From Phallusia fumigata (Eukaryota > Chordata > Ascidiacea > Phlebobranchia > Ascidiidae): 64,000 bases of DNA. A program made the position numbers and the translations under genes. The stretch covers positions 17,776-81,775 of the forward strand of contig QXVZ01026856.1 of assembly GCA_008931825.1 (NCBI GenBank), written 5' to 3'. Below are positions 1 through 11,602 of the stretch, piece after piece. The notes beneath the pieces are model-generated. The model searched no databases and was not told the origin of the DNA. It worked only from the letters and a program-made list of their open reading frames with translations. The stretch's first letter is position 1. Every line of letters begins with the position of its first letter.

Positions 1-888
1 TATCTCAAGTGTTGCAAAATACATTTAGTTGAAAAGATCAGTCCAATAAACTTCTGTTAAATTGAATCAAGTACAAATGAAGGAAATGAAGTAGCAAAGT
101 TTACAACAGTTTAATAAGGTAGCCGTAGTGTAGCCATATTTTAATCGTGTTGATACAAATTCTATTCCCGCATTGTGACATTGTGACTGATTGTGGCTTC
201 TTTTCCACCTGCTCCTAACATTGTTATTCTTTCTGTGCAAAACCATTGATCGTAACAACAAAAACATGTGTTTTTATTGAAGTAGTGCGATGTTGACAAT
301 GGGCGTCTGAACTGAACTAAAAGGAGACAAAGCCAAGAAAAAAACACAGTTTCAAATCAATTCCTTCAAACTGGGTCAACTACCTAAGCTAAGCTGGATC
401 TATAATTAATTTTTGTATCAATGTTGGTGCGCAATAACTCTTCTGCAATTGTAAAAGAAAAAACTGAGCACAACAATAAATGACCCCTGCTGCTGGAGAC
501 AACTAGAGATTTAAATCCTTTACCTGAAAGCTCTTTAATCCTTAGATGTTTTCAAAACAAACTTCTGGTGTTCGGTGAAAATCTGATGCTGAAACATCAG
601 AACTTTCCCGCCTATTTTCTATTCAATGACTTTTAGCCGAAGCACGAAACACGCGCCTTTCTAGGGGGCGTGTTTTCAACGCGGCGATTTAATTGTCCAC
701 CTACAATTTTCGTTGTGCTGAAGTCAGAACTTAATGACGACAAACCGCAATTACTGCGGTATTAATGGAGAAACGTTTTGAGTGGTGTCAAAAGTCTTGA
801 TGTCTTGCGTACTCGATCGAATCTTATTATCACAACGTTGAAACCTCCAATTATTCCCACAACAAAGGCCACAAATTGTTTTGAACTG

Positions 889-894
889 TTTATT
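889..894 (-). promoter_or_regulatory. Candidate poly(A) signal of the T-box gene
   Basis: AATAAA on the minus strand, about 145 nt downstream of the T-box stop codon. A second one lies near 273-278. Neither has other support. Confidence 0.4.
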
Positions 895-1038
895 ACACAG
901 TATACGTGCCTAGATGATGTTACGTAAAAACACAAATGAAAAAGCTGGACTGGGCGGGGGTAAAACGCAATTACATTAAAACATACAAGTTGAACTTTCA
1001 TAGGATTTCCAAAACATTGCCGTACGCTGTTAAAGCTG

Positions 1039-4000
1039 CTAAATCGCATCAAAGCAACTTCTCTTCGCTTGCATTTGCATGAAATCGAAAGCCGGTGGCG
1101 AGTTGCTAAATACGTCATCATCTGCGTCATCGTTGATGCCATCGAAACAGCGTTTGCGTTTAAGCGAAATGGCAAAGGAGTCGGAAATATCATCGCTTTG
1201 CAGAATATCGCGGAGGCATCCTGGCGACAAAGTAGGAAGTGTCATCTGCAATGGCTGCTGTCGATTTGGTGACGTAAAACATGCGACTGGTGATGGTTGT
1301 GGTGATGACACTGATTGATGACGTTCCGAGGAGGTTTGTTGCGTTGCTGGATTGGTGCCAGTTGGAACGTAGACCACTGGTAGGTTGGTTGAATCTCCAC
1401 TAGTATCTGCAAAAAATTTGGTAAACCATAATTCAAAAGTGAATGAAATACGAAGAATTTAAATTTACGAAACGAGCGGTTACCATTATTTTGATTTGCG
1501 GTAACATTCCGAGCGGCAGCGGCAGCTTGTTCCCTGTAGTAACTGCACCCATAAAAGGCAGGGAGACTTTGATTTGTTTCTGTTGACAACATTGCATTTA
1601 GTTACATTTAGTTTCTGTTGAACGAAGCCTAAAAAACGACAGAGCAACGTCAAAGAAACATACCTTTTCTGGAGTCATTTAACTGCTTGGGGTCAAAAGG
1701 CAGTTTCTCCCTTGAAGCAGCGACAGCGTTGGGTGGAAAACAACGGTCAAGATTAAGGAGTTGATAGTTTTCCTGTAAAAATTAATATAGTAATCATTGT
1801 TTTGTGCTCAGTGGATTCAAAATCCATTGAAATGGTAAATTTACACACCAATGAGTCGCCAGTTTGTGGAGGTTGTTGTTTTCTTTCCTGAGTTGCAGTT
1901 TTGGATTCTGACGGTGGGGCAAAATGATGAACAGTTTGAGGTTTAAGAAGTTCTTCTAATGTTTCGCTCGGATTAGACGATCCTTGTTTAGAAACCGTCA
2001 GTTGTGTCTGAGATGTTGAACCGACTAAAAAAAAACAGACACAATCAAATATTAGTAAAAATGACAATCAATAAAAAGTTTCCCAGAGATGAAAATCCGT
2101 TAAAGGGTGTAACTGTAAATCCTTGATTGTAAAAATGTACTTACTGCTTTGAAGAGTCGAATTTCTTTCCAACTCTTCGCTCGTTCGAACCAACTGCGAC
2201 ATAACGTTCAGTTGTTTGTGAAGAAACTGCTTTGCTTTTTCGAGGTCAACAGAATTAACAGGGTTTTCCACTTTTACGATTTCATTTGCGTCAAAATTAA
2301 TAGGTTCGTTATCGCCTACGTCATGCACCGAATTTTCCACATTTTCTGGCGAAGTCATTGGGGAAAGAGATTGCGACATTGACGACGAATTCGACGAGTT
2401 GCTGTCGTCAGAAGGTTTTTTGCTAAAAATTAAGATTTTCTTTTTAAAAATATGATTTTTAATCAAAAGTGTTATGTTCAAGCTTACTACTTACGTCAAT
2501 GATTTGTCTCTGAATGACCTTGCAAATGGATTCAGATTAATTTTAAGCTGTGCGACCTGTAAAAAACATAATCATGATTACAAACAAACGCTCTTTAAAC
2601 AGAATTAAAAATATTTACATAAATAACAAACAAAAACTTACGTCGGTATCGTGATACAAGGTAACTGTCATGAAAGTAGTTTTAGGAAGTACAAATGTTC
2701 GCAGATTACTTTGCATGGATGGATTGACGTGATCCACCTCAACAATGTGGAGACGAGGTTGATACTTATGAAGAGTTCTCAGTGTAATAATCTGTGCGAC
2801 AATCAAGGAAGTTCACGTTAATAACACGATGCTGATATGTATTGAACGCTTAAAAGCGTTAAAGGGGATTAAAAGTTATCGCACGAACCTTTTCTTTTTC
2901 ATGGTAGTGGTTGCTTAGCTTCATCTTGTTAAAACTCGCCCCTTTCTTATTCCATACATCGCCGGGTGCGGGTGAATCGGGGTGCAAATAAACTCGTTGT
3001 CCAGGTTGAAAATCGGGTTCTTCATTTGCAGCAAGTCCATTTGGATGCCAGCCTTGGTCACTAGATAATTAAACAGTTTTTTATCTTTAAAAAGTTAAAA
3101 AAGAGATGAGTTTTGCGTAGCTGGACTTACACATATTTCCATACGTAACAGTTTGCAAGAACAAAGTCAAGAAACACGTTATAAAGCTTGTTTGGATCCA
3201 GTCCGTTCAGTTCGTATTCCAACACCGGAAACATACGCCTGCAAAAAGTAATAGGTTTGTGTTTAAGATTCACTCAACGCTTTGCAAAGTATTTTACTTC
3301 ATTTAAGATCCTATATAGCTAGTTAGTCGCGACAAATAGTCAACGCAATAATTAACATACGCTGCCTGTTTTTTTTGTTGAGGTAGGCTAAACAAGTTAC
3401 ATAAGTTTATTTGGTCCAACCTTCCATGTTTGCTGATCACCATCTCAGTAACCACGTTGTCGAAGTTCTTCCACACATTTGCATTGGACAACTTCATTTC
3501 AACTCCCATGCATTCCAATTCCCAATCACTTCCGCGCTTTCCTGGGATGGGAACTTCCCCAGTTGGTACCTAGACAACAGATAGACACGGGTAAAAACTG
3601 TCATTATTAACTCATAAAGTAAAAAGACGTAAAATATCAATTTACCTGTGAAGGTTGTTGCATTTGTGTTGGGGTTGGCTGTGGTGGCATTATGGACATG
3701 TTGGGTGGAGAGTTGGTGCCACAACTACCTGGGGTGGATGTAGCTCTGTACGGCATGTGTTGCGGCATACACTGGTTGTTGTAGTTTTGCTGAGTGTGGT
3801 AATAGTTGTCAGGTGTCAACTGCCCTTGATCGGTCATGCTAAAAACATACAGACGGTAATGGTCATGCACATTTCCTAAGATCTCTGGCGTGATTTCGAT
3901 ACAGCTATTTGCTTTTTAAATTGTCCAGAGGTTGTTTTTTTATCATAACTTAAGGTCAACATCTCTTAACAAGTTTATCAGTTTTAAGGATTGGATGCTT

Positions 4001-4471
4001 GATTCAAACATACCTTCCTTGACGAGATCTTGGAAAATTAAACTGATTCGTCGGAGAATACATGTTTGGGCTTTGTGCTGACATCCACTGGTTGCTTGAA
4101 GGTGCTGCATAACCATCACTGGCGGCGCTGTTAATGCGCTGGCGGTAACCGTCATTTTGCCCGTATTTATTTACATTGTTTGCGGGCGGAGCACTCTTTC
4201 CATTAAACACGTTCATATTAAGATACTGCCCCTGGTTAATAGGATTCCACATTGTGGACAACGCTTGGCCAGGAGGCGATAGTCTTTGGTAGTTGTTCTC
4301 GTGATGAAAATTGCTGTTGGCATTGTGGTCCTCATTGGGATACCAGCTTTTGTTTTCATTCACAGCCTGAAATCGACTAGGTACGCCTTGGTAGTATTGC
4401 ATGTCAGACTGAAACTGTTGCGGCCTCACAGCACAATGCTGCGACGGGTACTGCACTTCTGAATAAGCCAT
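1039..4471 (-). CDS. T-box transcription factor, complete 12-exon CDS, subfamily unresolved
   Basis: Sequence-specific nuclear DNA-binding regulator. Exons in transcript order: 4471-4014, 3838-3646, 3569-3421, 3238-3131, 3060-2889, 2791-2642, 2556-2495, 2422-2145, 2024-1849, 1772-1664, 1579-1484, 1406-1039. All phases join and total 2319 nt (772 aa plus stop). The T-box spans about residues 240-426: VWKNFDNVVTEMVISK, GRRMFP, VYLHPDSP, LHKYQPRLHIVEV, then NPFARSFRD, whose two phenylalanines are known minor-groove contacts in the family. Oddities: the usual AYQN is LYHD, and the linker after WKYV is divergent. The N-terminus (1-217) is rich in Q, N, P and Y; the C-terminus has a Ser/Asp-rich stretch, a helical segment and a basic ISLKRKR near the end. 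LHKYQPRLHIVEV resembles the Tbr/Eomes/Tbx21 class and FLDFV resembles Brachyury, so I do not assign a subfamily. The start is the first in-frame ATG giving the low-complexity N-terminus; an ATG 51 nt upstream is also open. Confidence 0.9.
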
Positions 4472-4680
4472 TACACTCGGGCTTAAATACAAGCACTTGT
4501 TTCGATAAACTTTGAATACCACGAGTCTTGAATCCCAACTTGATGAATCTCTTGACGATCGTCAAAACGTAAAATAAAGGTTTCCAAAATGTCCCGGCCG
4601 TTTTATACAGTACCATAGATAAGAGTTTTACGCACGCGTCCCGCGTTGTTGATAACGCTGCAAGCTTATCACGTGACCCC

Positions 4681-4718
4681 CAGGTGCAGGTGATTGCGTC
4701 ACACAAGCCAACTTTGAT
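4681..4718. promoter_or_regulatory. Tandem E-boxes plus TCF-like site upstream of the T-box gene
   Basis: CAGGTGCAGGTG (4681-4692) is two directly abutting E-boxes of the Snail/bHLH class. It is followed by TGCGTCAC (CRE/AP-1-half-like) and CTTTGAT (TCF/LEF-like, about 4712-4718), about 210-250 bp upstream of the start codon. The clustering is seen in the sequence; function is inference from motif matches only. Confidence 0.25.
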
Positions 4719-4739
4719 GGAGTGTAGGTATCCGGTTCA

Positions 4740-6210
4740 AGGCTCAAGCTCCACTGATATCCTGACTGTGTTAATGTAAACTTGACTGTGCGGTTATCAA
4801 AACCGTAAGTGCAATATACTAACAGAGCTTGTGATAAGTTTAGAAAGTTTCGTAGGTTATTAAGACTACGTTTGCAAGTTGTCTGAAATCCTATTTATTG
4901 AATGTAACCAAATTCCAAGTCCTGTTTTGAATGTACTGTTTCGCCCTACCGGCATCAGAGTTATCCTTTAAGCGATGCTTTTTTGTGAGCAAGCACTTTA
5001 TTAGTAAACATCATATATTTGGGAAAAAAATACATGTGAAAATAATCAGCATGGAATTAACGTGCACTGAACAACCCTTTGTACATGTAAAAACATTTCC
5101 AATTTCAATTTACAAAACAGTAAGTTGGAAGCGGACACACACACACCAGTTGCAGGAGGATCGTTATCAACGAAAGTAACGCGAGACGCGAACTAAACAT
5201 TTCCGCAACGGTTTCTAAACCTATAAGTAAAGCACGTTGCCCGACTGGCAGATAAGACAACAACCAAGATTGTTATATCACGGTCTTACAGATATCAGGA
5301 TCTGTTTAACTGTTTTTTTGTACATGGAACAGTGGTTTGTTTGTAGTTGTTCCACTGAATATATTTGCAAACTGTAAAAATGNTGTTATATCACGGTCTT
5401 ACAGATATCAGGATCTGTTTAACTGTTTTTTTGTACATGGAACAGTGGTTTGTTTGTAGTTGTTCCACTGAATATATTTGCAAACTGTAAAAATGAAAGC
5501 GTTTGGTTGCCATCGTACAGAATTATGACATTACACAAAGGCATATGCAACGTAATCATGGATTAGTCGTCACGTTTTTACTCGTTAAAATAAAAACGTT
5601 CCCGGTTTGTACTGTTGGGAGAGGTACGTTTGTTTAACAACTCGCTCATTAAACAAAGCGTTTGAGAATTTTCGAGTCGATAATTAAACTTTAAACCTTC
5701 ACTTGTGAATACGCGATGTTCATCGAAGTTACACTGACTTTATGTAATCTTTGTTACTCGCCTGATAAAAAATACTTTCAATGCTCAACCGATCATTCGG
5801 TATCGAGTACTGGTTAGTTTTGACCAACACCGGCTATACATGGTAGTACTTGGTACTCAGCGTTTATAACGATATTACCATATTTCGCAAACGTACTTCA
5901 CTACTTTTAAATATTTTGCGTGCAGAAATTGTAAAAGCATTAAATTATGTATGTATTTATAAACATATATATCTTAAGCACAATCTGGGTATTCCTAATT
6001 AGCAACACTCGACAAAACAACATACAAATATTAAAATGTCATGCGGCGAACTAGTTCAGTTAGTTATGCAAAATGGTGCAATAAATATGAATGGTTTCAG
6101 TAATAGCAGACCATAAACTTTCTTGGAACACATTTACGACTTTGTGTCACACAACACATTGAATACTTCGGTCATTGCAAGTTTGAAAAAAAAACCAACG
6201 TTTTCAGCTA
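4740..6210. other. Intergenic, AT-rich, no gene seen
   Basis: Lies between the divergently placed 5' end of the T-box gene and the 3' end of the next minus-strand gene. It holds the 112-bp assembly duplication at 5271-5495. No splice-consistent coding exon was found on either strand. Confidence 0.5.
5271..5495. repeat. Exact 112-bp direct duplication across a contig join
   Basis: 5271-5382 and 5384-5495 read the same, separated by a single N at 5383. This is the signature of overlapping contig ends that were abutted rather than merged. Confidence 0.9.
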
Positions 6211-8009
6211 CTACGTCAAATCGCTGTCATTGCTTACGTCACCATTCTCATTTGACGCGTCGAACGTAGATTCGCCTTGGAAAGTTAAAAAGTCGGAATC
6301 TCTACCAATTTCGGAGTCCTTTGTTTCATCTGAAGCACTGCATTGCTTATGGAGCATTGACGTCATCGCCACTACGTCAGGATCCTCGATAACGTCATTA
6401 TCGTCGCACGTAGCCACAGTGGGACTGATTTTTTTGTCCATAGTTTCAAATACAACCTCATTGAAAATGTCTTCTATCGGTTCGTTCATTTCAAGCCTAG
6501 AAATTCGTCGTTGAACTAAACGCGGTCGGTTTTGGTCTGGAACAGAAAAACCCAAACCTAATATTTATGTTCATAAAATGCCCAATTGAAAATCAGGCCT
6601 AATTTAGGAATCGAACATCATCCTAGCGCCTGGTACGACGGCTACATTAAGTAGTGATAAAACTGTCCAGTCTAGCTTGACACTATTTACCAACAAATTT
6701 AAATAAAGAACATTGCAAACATAAAGGCAATATCTAGAAAGGGTTCACTTCTGTAGGCGAAGTTTGTTAATGCTGCTGTCATTCTTTTTAACAAAGTGAG
6801 TTACAGCCCTACTTGTGTCGCTGGGGTAAATTAAACCTCAGGGTAAATGCACGAATTATAAATTATCTTACTGATACTTACCGCTTTTTCGAGTAGCATT
6901 CAAGGAAAACGTTGGGTANAATTGAAAATCAGGCCTAATTTAGGAATCGAACATCATCCTAGCGCCTGGTACGACGGCTACATTAAGTAGTGATAAAACT
7001 GTCCAGTCTAGCTTGACACTATTTACCAACAAATTTAAATAAAGAACATTGCAAACATAAAGGCAATATCTAGAAAGGGTTCACTTCTGTAGGCGAAGTT
7101 TGTTAATGCTGCTGTCATTCTTTTTAACAAAGTGAGTTACAGCCCTACTTGTGTCGCTGGGGTAAATTAAACCTCAGGGTAAATGCACGAATTATAAATT
7201 ATCTTACTGATACTTACCGCTTTTTCGAGTAGCATTCAAGGAAAACGTTGGGTACAAATTCAATTTAAGTCGCCTTCGTGAAGTTAAATCTTGCTACAAA
7301 CGTTTCATTGCCGGTTTTAAAACCCCCCGAAAACCAATTTATTTCAAAACGGAACGATATTGGAAGTGAATGTATCCAAATGCTTACCAATGTAATAAAA
7401 CAGAGATGTAAAACCTTTGTCTTGTATTTGTTTTTCAACATTAAGTGTGGCGTTACAGATACAACTAAGAGTTCTAGTGAACAGAAATTTTTTGTTTCCG
7501 CATGTACTACAAAAAATTACCGTTGTTTTGATGGAAATTTTAGTATAGGTTCTGCTCATGTTTGTTTTGCAGCAATGTCTGTTGTTTTAAATAAGTTTAT
7601 TGTTGGTTGGCTTTTGCATTTATAATCGTGACCACAATTTAAAATGTCTCGAATCACCAGCACTACAAAACTAAACCAGACTTTCGGTGTTTCGCTCGTG
7701 GTTCTCTTGTTTTATTTGTTAAAGGCACCACAGCAGCTTTTGTAAACAAAATTTCGCACTTTTATATGCCCCAAATCAGTTTTAACCAGACATATAGGAA
7801 ACAGCACTTTGGTTTTACCACTACAAAAAGCCTATAAATCACATAAACCTATTTTCATTTGGCAAAACCTCTTCCATTACCTGGTTCCGGTGTGGTAGGA
7901 GCCGCTCCACTTGGTTGAATCGGGTTTGACGACCTTTTCTTGTTCTTTCTGGATAGAAACAAACCCATTCGGAAAACCTCACGCACGCTGCGTTTCCGCT
8001 TCTTACCAT
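6211..8009 (-). CDS. Alternative 3' exons (G, H) of the unknown minus-strand gene
   Basis: Exon G (8009-7881) and terminal exon H (6536-6211, stop TAG) join in phase 1. G follows a good acceptor (TTCTTTGTTTCAG) and ends in a GTAATG donor; H follows TTTTTCTGTTCCAG. G encodes a strongly basic patch (KKRKRSVREVF, then SRKNKKRSS) that looks like a bipartite nuclear-localisation or phosphoinositide-binding stretch. H encodes a highly acidic tail rich in D, E and S. G needs a one-base G overhang, exactly what exon E of the upstream gene (11635-11555) supplies, so E-G-H gives a 353-residue product ending here instead of at 10532. Family unknown. The exons could also be the end of a separate gene whose start I have not found. 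Confidence 0.5.
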
Positions 8010-9252
8010 CTGAAACAAAGAAGTCAATTGTGAGACATGACTAACAGTCAATACGCATTATTATGCTTATTATTTCAAAANAACCCAAACCTAATATTTA
8101 TGTTCATAAAAATGCCCAATTGAAAATCAGGCTTAATTTAGGAATCGAACATCATCCTAGCGCCTGATACGTCTTCTACGTTAAGTAGAGATAAAACTGC
8201 CCAGTCTAGCTTGACACTATTTATCACCAACTTTAAATAAAGAACATTGCAAACAGGCGAAGTTTGTTAATGTTGCTGTCATTCTTTTTACCAAAGTGAG
8301 TTACAGCCCTACTTGTGTCGCTGGGATAAATTAAACCTCAGGGTAAATGCACGAATTATGAATTATCTTACTGATACTTACCGCTTTTTCGAGTAGCACT
8401 CAAGGTAAACGTTGGGAACAAAAATCAATTTAAGTTGCCTTCGTAAAGTTAAATCTTGCTACAAAACGTTTCATTGACGGTTTTAAAACCCCCCGAAAAC
8501 CAATTTATTACAAAACGGAACGATATTGGAAGTGAATGTATCCAAATGCTTACCGATGTAATAAAACAGAGATGTAAAACCTTTGTCTTGTATTTGTTTT
8601 TCAACATTAAGTGTGGCGTTACAGATACAACTAAGAGTTCTAGTGAACAGAAATTCTTTGTTTCCGCATGTACTAGAAAAAATTACCGCTGTTTTACCGT
8701 TGATGGAAATTTTAGTATAGGTTCCGCTCATGTTTGTGTTGCAGTCATGTCTATTGTTTTAAATAAGTTCATTGTTGGTTGGCTTTTGCATTTATAATCG
8801 TGACCACAATTTAAAATGTCTTGAATCACCAGCACTACAAAACTAAAGTAGACTTTCGGTGTTTCGCTCGTGGTTGATGGTCTCTTGTTTTATTTGTTAA
8901 AGGCACCACATCAACTTTTGTAAACAAAATTTCGCACTTTTATATGCCCCAAATCAGTTATAACCAGACATATAGGAAACAGCACTTTGGTTTTACCACT
9001 GCAAAAAGCCTATAAATCACATGAACCTATTTTCATTTGGCAAAACCTCTTCCATTACCTGGTTCCGGTGTGGTAGGAGCCGCTCCACTTGGTTGAATCG
9101 GGTTTGACGACCTTTTCTTGTTCTTTCTGGATAGAAACAAACCCATTCGGAAAACCTCACGCACGCTGCGTTTCCGCTTCTTACCATCTGAAACAAAGAA
9201 GTCAATTGTGAGACATGACTAACAGTCAATACGCATTATTATGCTTATTATT
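6549..9252. repeat. Nested redundant/allelic contig copies
   Basis: 6585-6918 is repeated exactly at 6920-7253 across the N at 6919. Then 8082-9252, after the N at 8081, repeats the 6549-8080 interval (less the inner duplication) with SNPs, a deletion of about 34 bp near 8255 and a 6-bp insertion near 8695. Exact overlap followed by a diverged copy points to unmerged contigs from two haplotypes. Confidence 0.85.
9059..9187 (-). CDS. Second copy of exon G, probable assembly duplicate
   Basis: Encodes the same 42 residues as 7881-8009, with the same splice sites. It sits in the diverged contig copy 8082-9252, so it most likely represents the other allele rather than a tandem exon. A real tandem exon is possible, because splicing both copies would keep frame (129 nt). 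Confidence 0.45.
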
Positions 9253-10468
9253 TAAAAAAGCTTAATGCTACATTATTTTTCAAGGCGTAGAGCATTTATA
9301 GCCTATTTCGCAGTTTGTATGTATCAGTGCAAAGTTAATTACATGCAGGGTAGCCATTTCTGTGTAGGTATTAACATCAATAACAATACCACCAATACGG
9401 TGTGCTTTACACTTTCCATGTTTTAAACCAATGTTTTTGCGGTTACCGTGAAAGGTTTTAGCCTTACAACACTAAGCTCCAAGCACAACCATACTTCAAC
9501 CAAGTCATGTGCCCCGTGCTTAACCGCATTTTAGATTTATAGTCTAACCATTCTGCTCTGTGTTTTGCGGTTTACTGACATTTAAGTGTCATAGATAGGG
9601 ATACAGCGGGTAAAATTCCTACGCAAGTACATTTGCATCTCGGTGTGTAATTGATACTCATATCTGCTCCGTACTTGCATATCATACATCAATTAACAAA
9701 CTGGTAGGTCAAGTCAAAATGTTATTAGATTGTAAAAACCGTAAAAGGGAACAACAATCGTCTCAGTTAAAGCACCTAGGTAACGCTGAATAAATTGTTT
9801 CAATTTTAGTTTCAACTATTTGGAGCGTACCTTGAAACCAATAAGAAATCAAATTTAACAAACGAAGAGGTAAGGATTTTTATGTACAGTGTTACTTAAA
9901 TAACCTGAAAAAATCAACCACTTTGTATGATACAAATAAGTCTATTAAACTAGATATAAAGCAGTTTAAACAGGTGCTAAAGTGTCATTGACAGTCTTTA
10001 GATCACGTAATAATTCTCCAAAACCAATCTACAGTTGCAGTTCGATACAGTTTATGAACCGTTAACCCCCAAAGCCTGCCACATTTACCTCAAAAACAAT
10101 CAATGTCTGACCCAATTATTGCCTAATGCACAGGGGACGACGGTAAAAGATTAGTATTAATAGCTTCATCGATTTTACCAACTGCAATTTTAACCGGCTG
10201 ATCTGCACGTTATCCAGCCTATTTGTTTTCAGGCCTTTGTTCAGGGTTATTTAAAGTATTGTCAAACCCAAAATACAATTTCAGCGCATTTTTATTCGTG
10301 TGGTTTTTGCGGCTGTTTTCTGTCAAAATGACAACTTTAGGGCAACGCCCATAAACTGTGTACAAATTCTCTGGTTGATTTCACACTATTTTACAAAATG
10401 GTTTTGTCACATAAATATTTCCTTTGTCTCGATATAATACGTTTTACAATAAACTTAAAGGAACTGAC
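9253..10468. other. Non-coding stretch, nothing recognised
   Basis: AT-rich sequence between exons G and F of the unknown minus-strand gene. No exon, repeat or RNA gene could be supported. Confidence 0.4.
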
Positions 10469-11602
10469 GTGTTATGGGATTGGATGATAAAATGTCACAT
10501 ATTTAACCTATTTTAATATGGTGACTCGAGCTCAACAAATTTGCTCACCAGACGTCAGTGAAGAGCTTGCCTCGCTGTTGGACGAAAAATCCTGTCTGCT
10601 GTCGTCGAATGACATCTGCCTGCTCGGTCCGAAAGCCGCCTCTATTCCCTCCACTTCATCTGTATGAGCAAACACGACCAGTTCATTAAATGTAAGCTGG
10701 AAATCGGATGGTTTGCAAATTGAAACGTAAAACGTTACAAACATATCATGGAAAATGTATAATTCAAAGTTTTTAAAGCAAGGTTTATTTCAAAACATTA
10801 AATGAATTAACAATTATACTAACTGTAATAATACGCCTATTTGTTTCAAAGCTTGTAGGACAAGAGAGAAAAATAATGGAAAATGCTCTTTAAACACAAA
10901 CATTTTACATTGTGAAGAATAGGGACTATAGGCTTATTCCAGAAAGAAATAGACAGGAACGCACGTCATTAACCCAGCAAAACGCCAGTCACCTGATTTA
11001 TGCGATAACGTCATTGATTCACTAAATCCAACACTTGCTNGTGTTATGGGATTGGATGATAAAATGTCACATATTTAACCTATTTTAATATGGTGACTCG
11101 AGCTCAACAAATTTGCTCACCAGACGTCAGTGAAGAGCTTGCCTCGCTGTTGGACGAAAAATCCTGTCTGCTGTCGTCGAATGACATCTGCCTGCTCGGT
11201 CCGAAAGCCGCCTCTATTCCCTCCACTTCATCTGTATGAGCAAACACGACCAGTTCATTAAATGTAAGCTGGAAATTGCAAATTGAAACGTAAACGTTAC
11301 AAACATATCATGGAAAATGGATAATTCAAAGTTTTTAAAGCAAGGTTTATTTCAAAACATTAAATGAATTAACAATTATACTAACTGTAATAATACGCCT
11401 ATTTGTTTCAAAGCTTGTGGGACAAGAGAGAAAAAGAATGGAAAATGCTCTTTAAACACAAACATTTTACATTGTGAAGAATAGGGACTATAGGCTTAAT
11501 CCAGAAAGAAATAGACAGGAACGCACGTCATTAACCCAGCAAAACGCCAGTCACCTGATTTATGCGATAACGTCATTGATTCACTAAATCCAACACTTGC
11601 TT
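10469..11602. repeat. Diverged duplication across the contig join at 11040
   Basis: 10469-11039 is repeated at 11041-11602 with SNPs and small indels (for example a run of about 8 bases missing near 11276). The copy includes a full second version of terminal exon F (11104-11231) and part of exon E. Best read as allelic contig ends. Confidence 0.85.

Noticed and set aside
762-1592. Overlapping open frames on both strands at the T-box 3' end (762-1193 minus, 1069-1318 plus, 1242-1592 minus)
   Set aside because: They are shadows of the terminal T-box exons in other frames; only the 1039-1406 frame joins the splice chain.
9059-9187. True tandem duplication of exon G
   Set aside because: The copy sits exactly in a redundant contig block starting at an N and carries allele-like SNPs and indels in its flanks; haplotype duplication is simpler.
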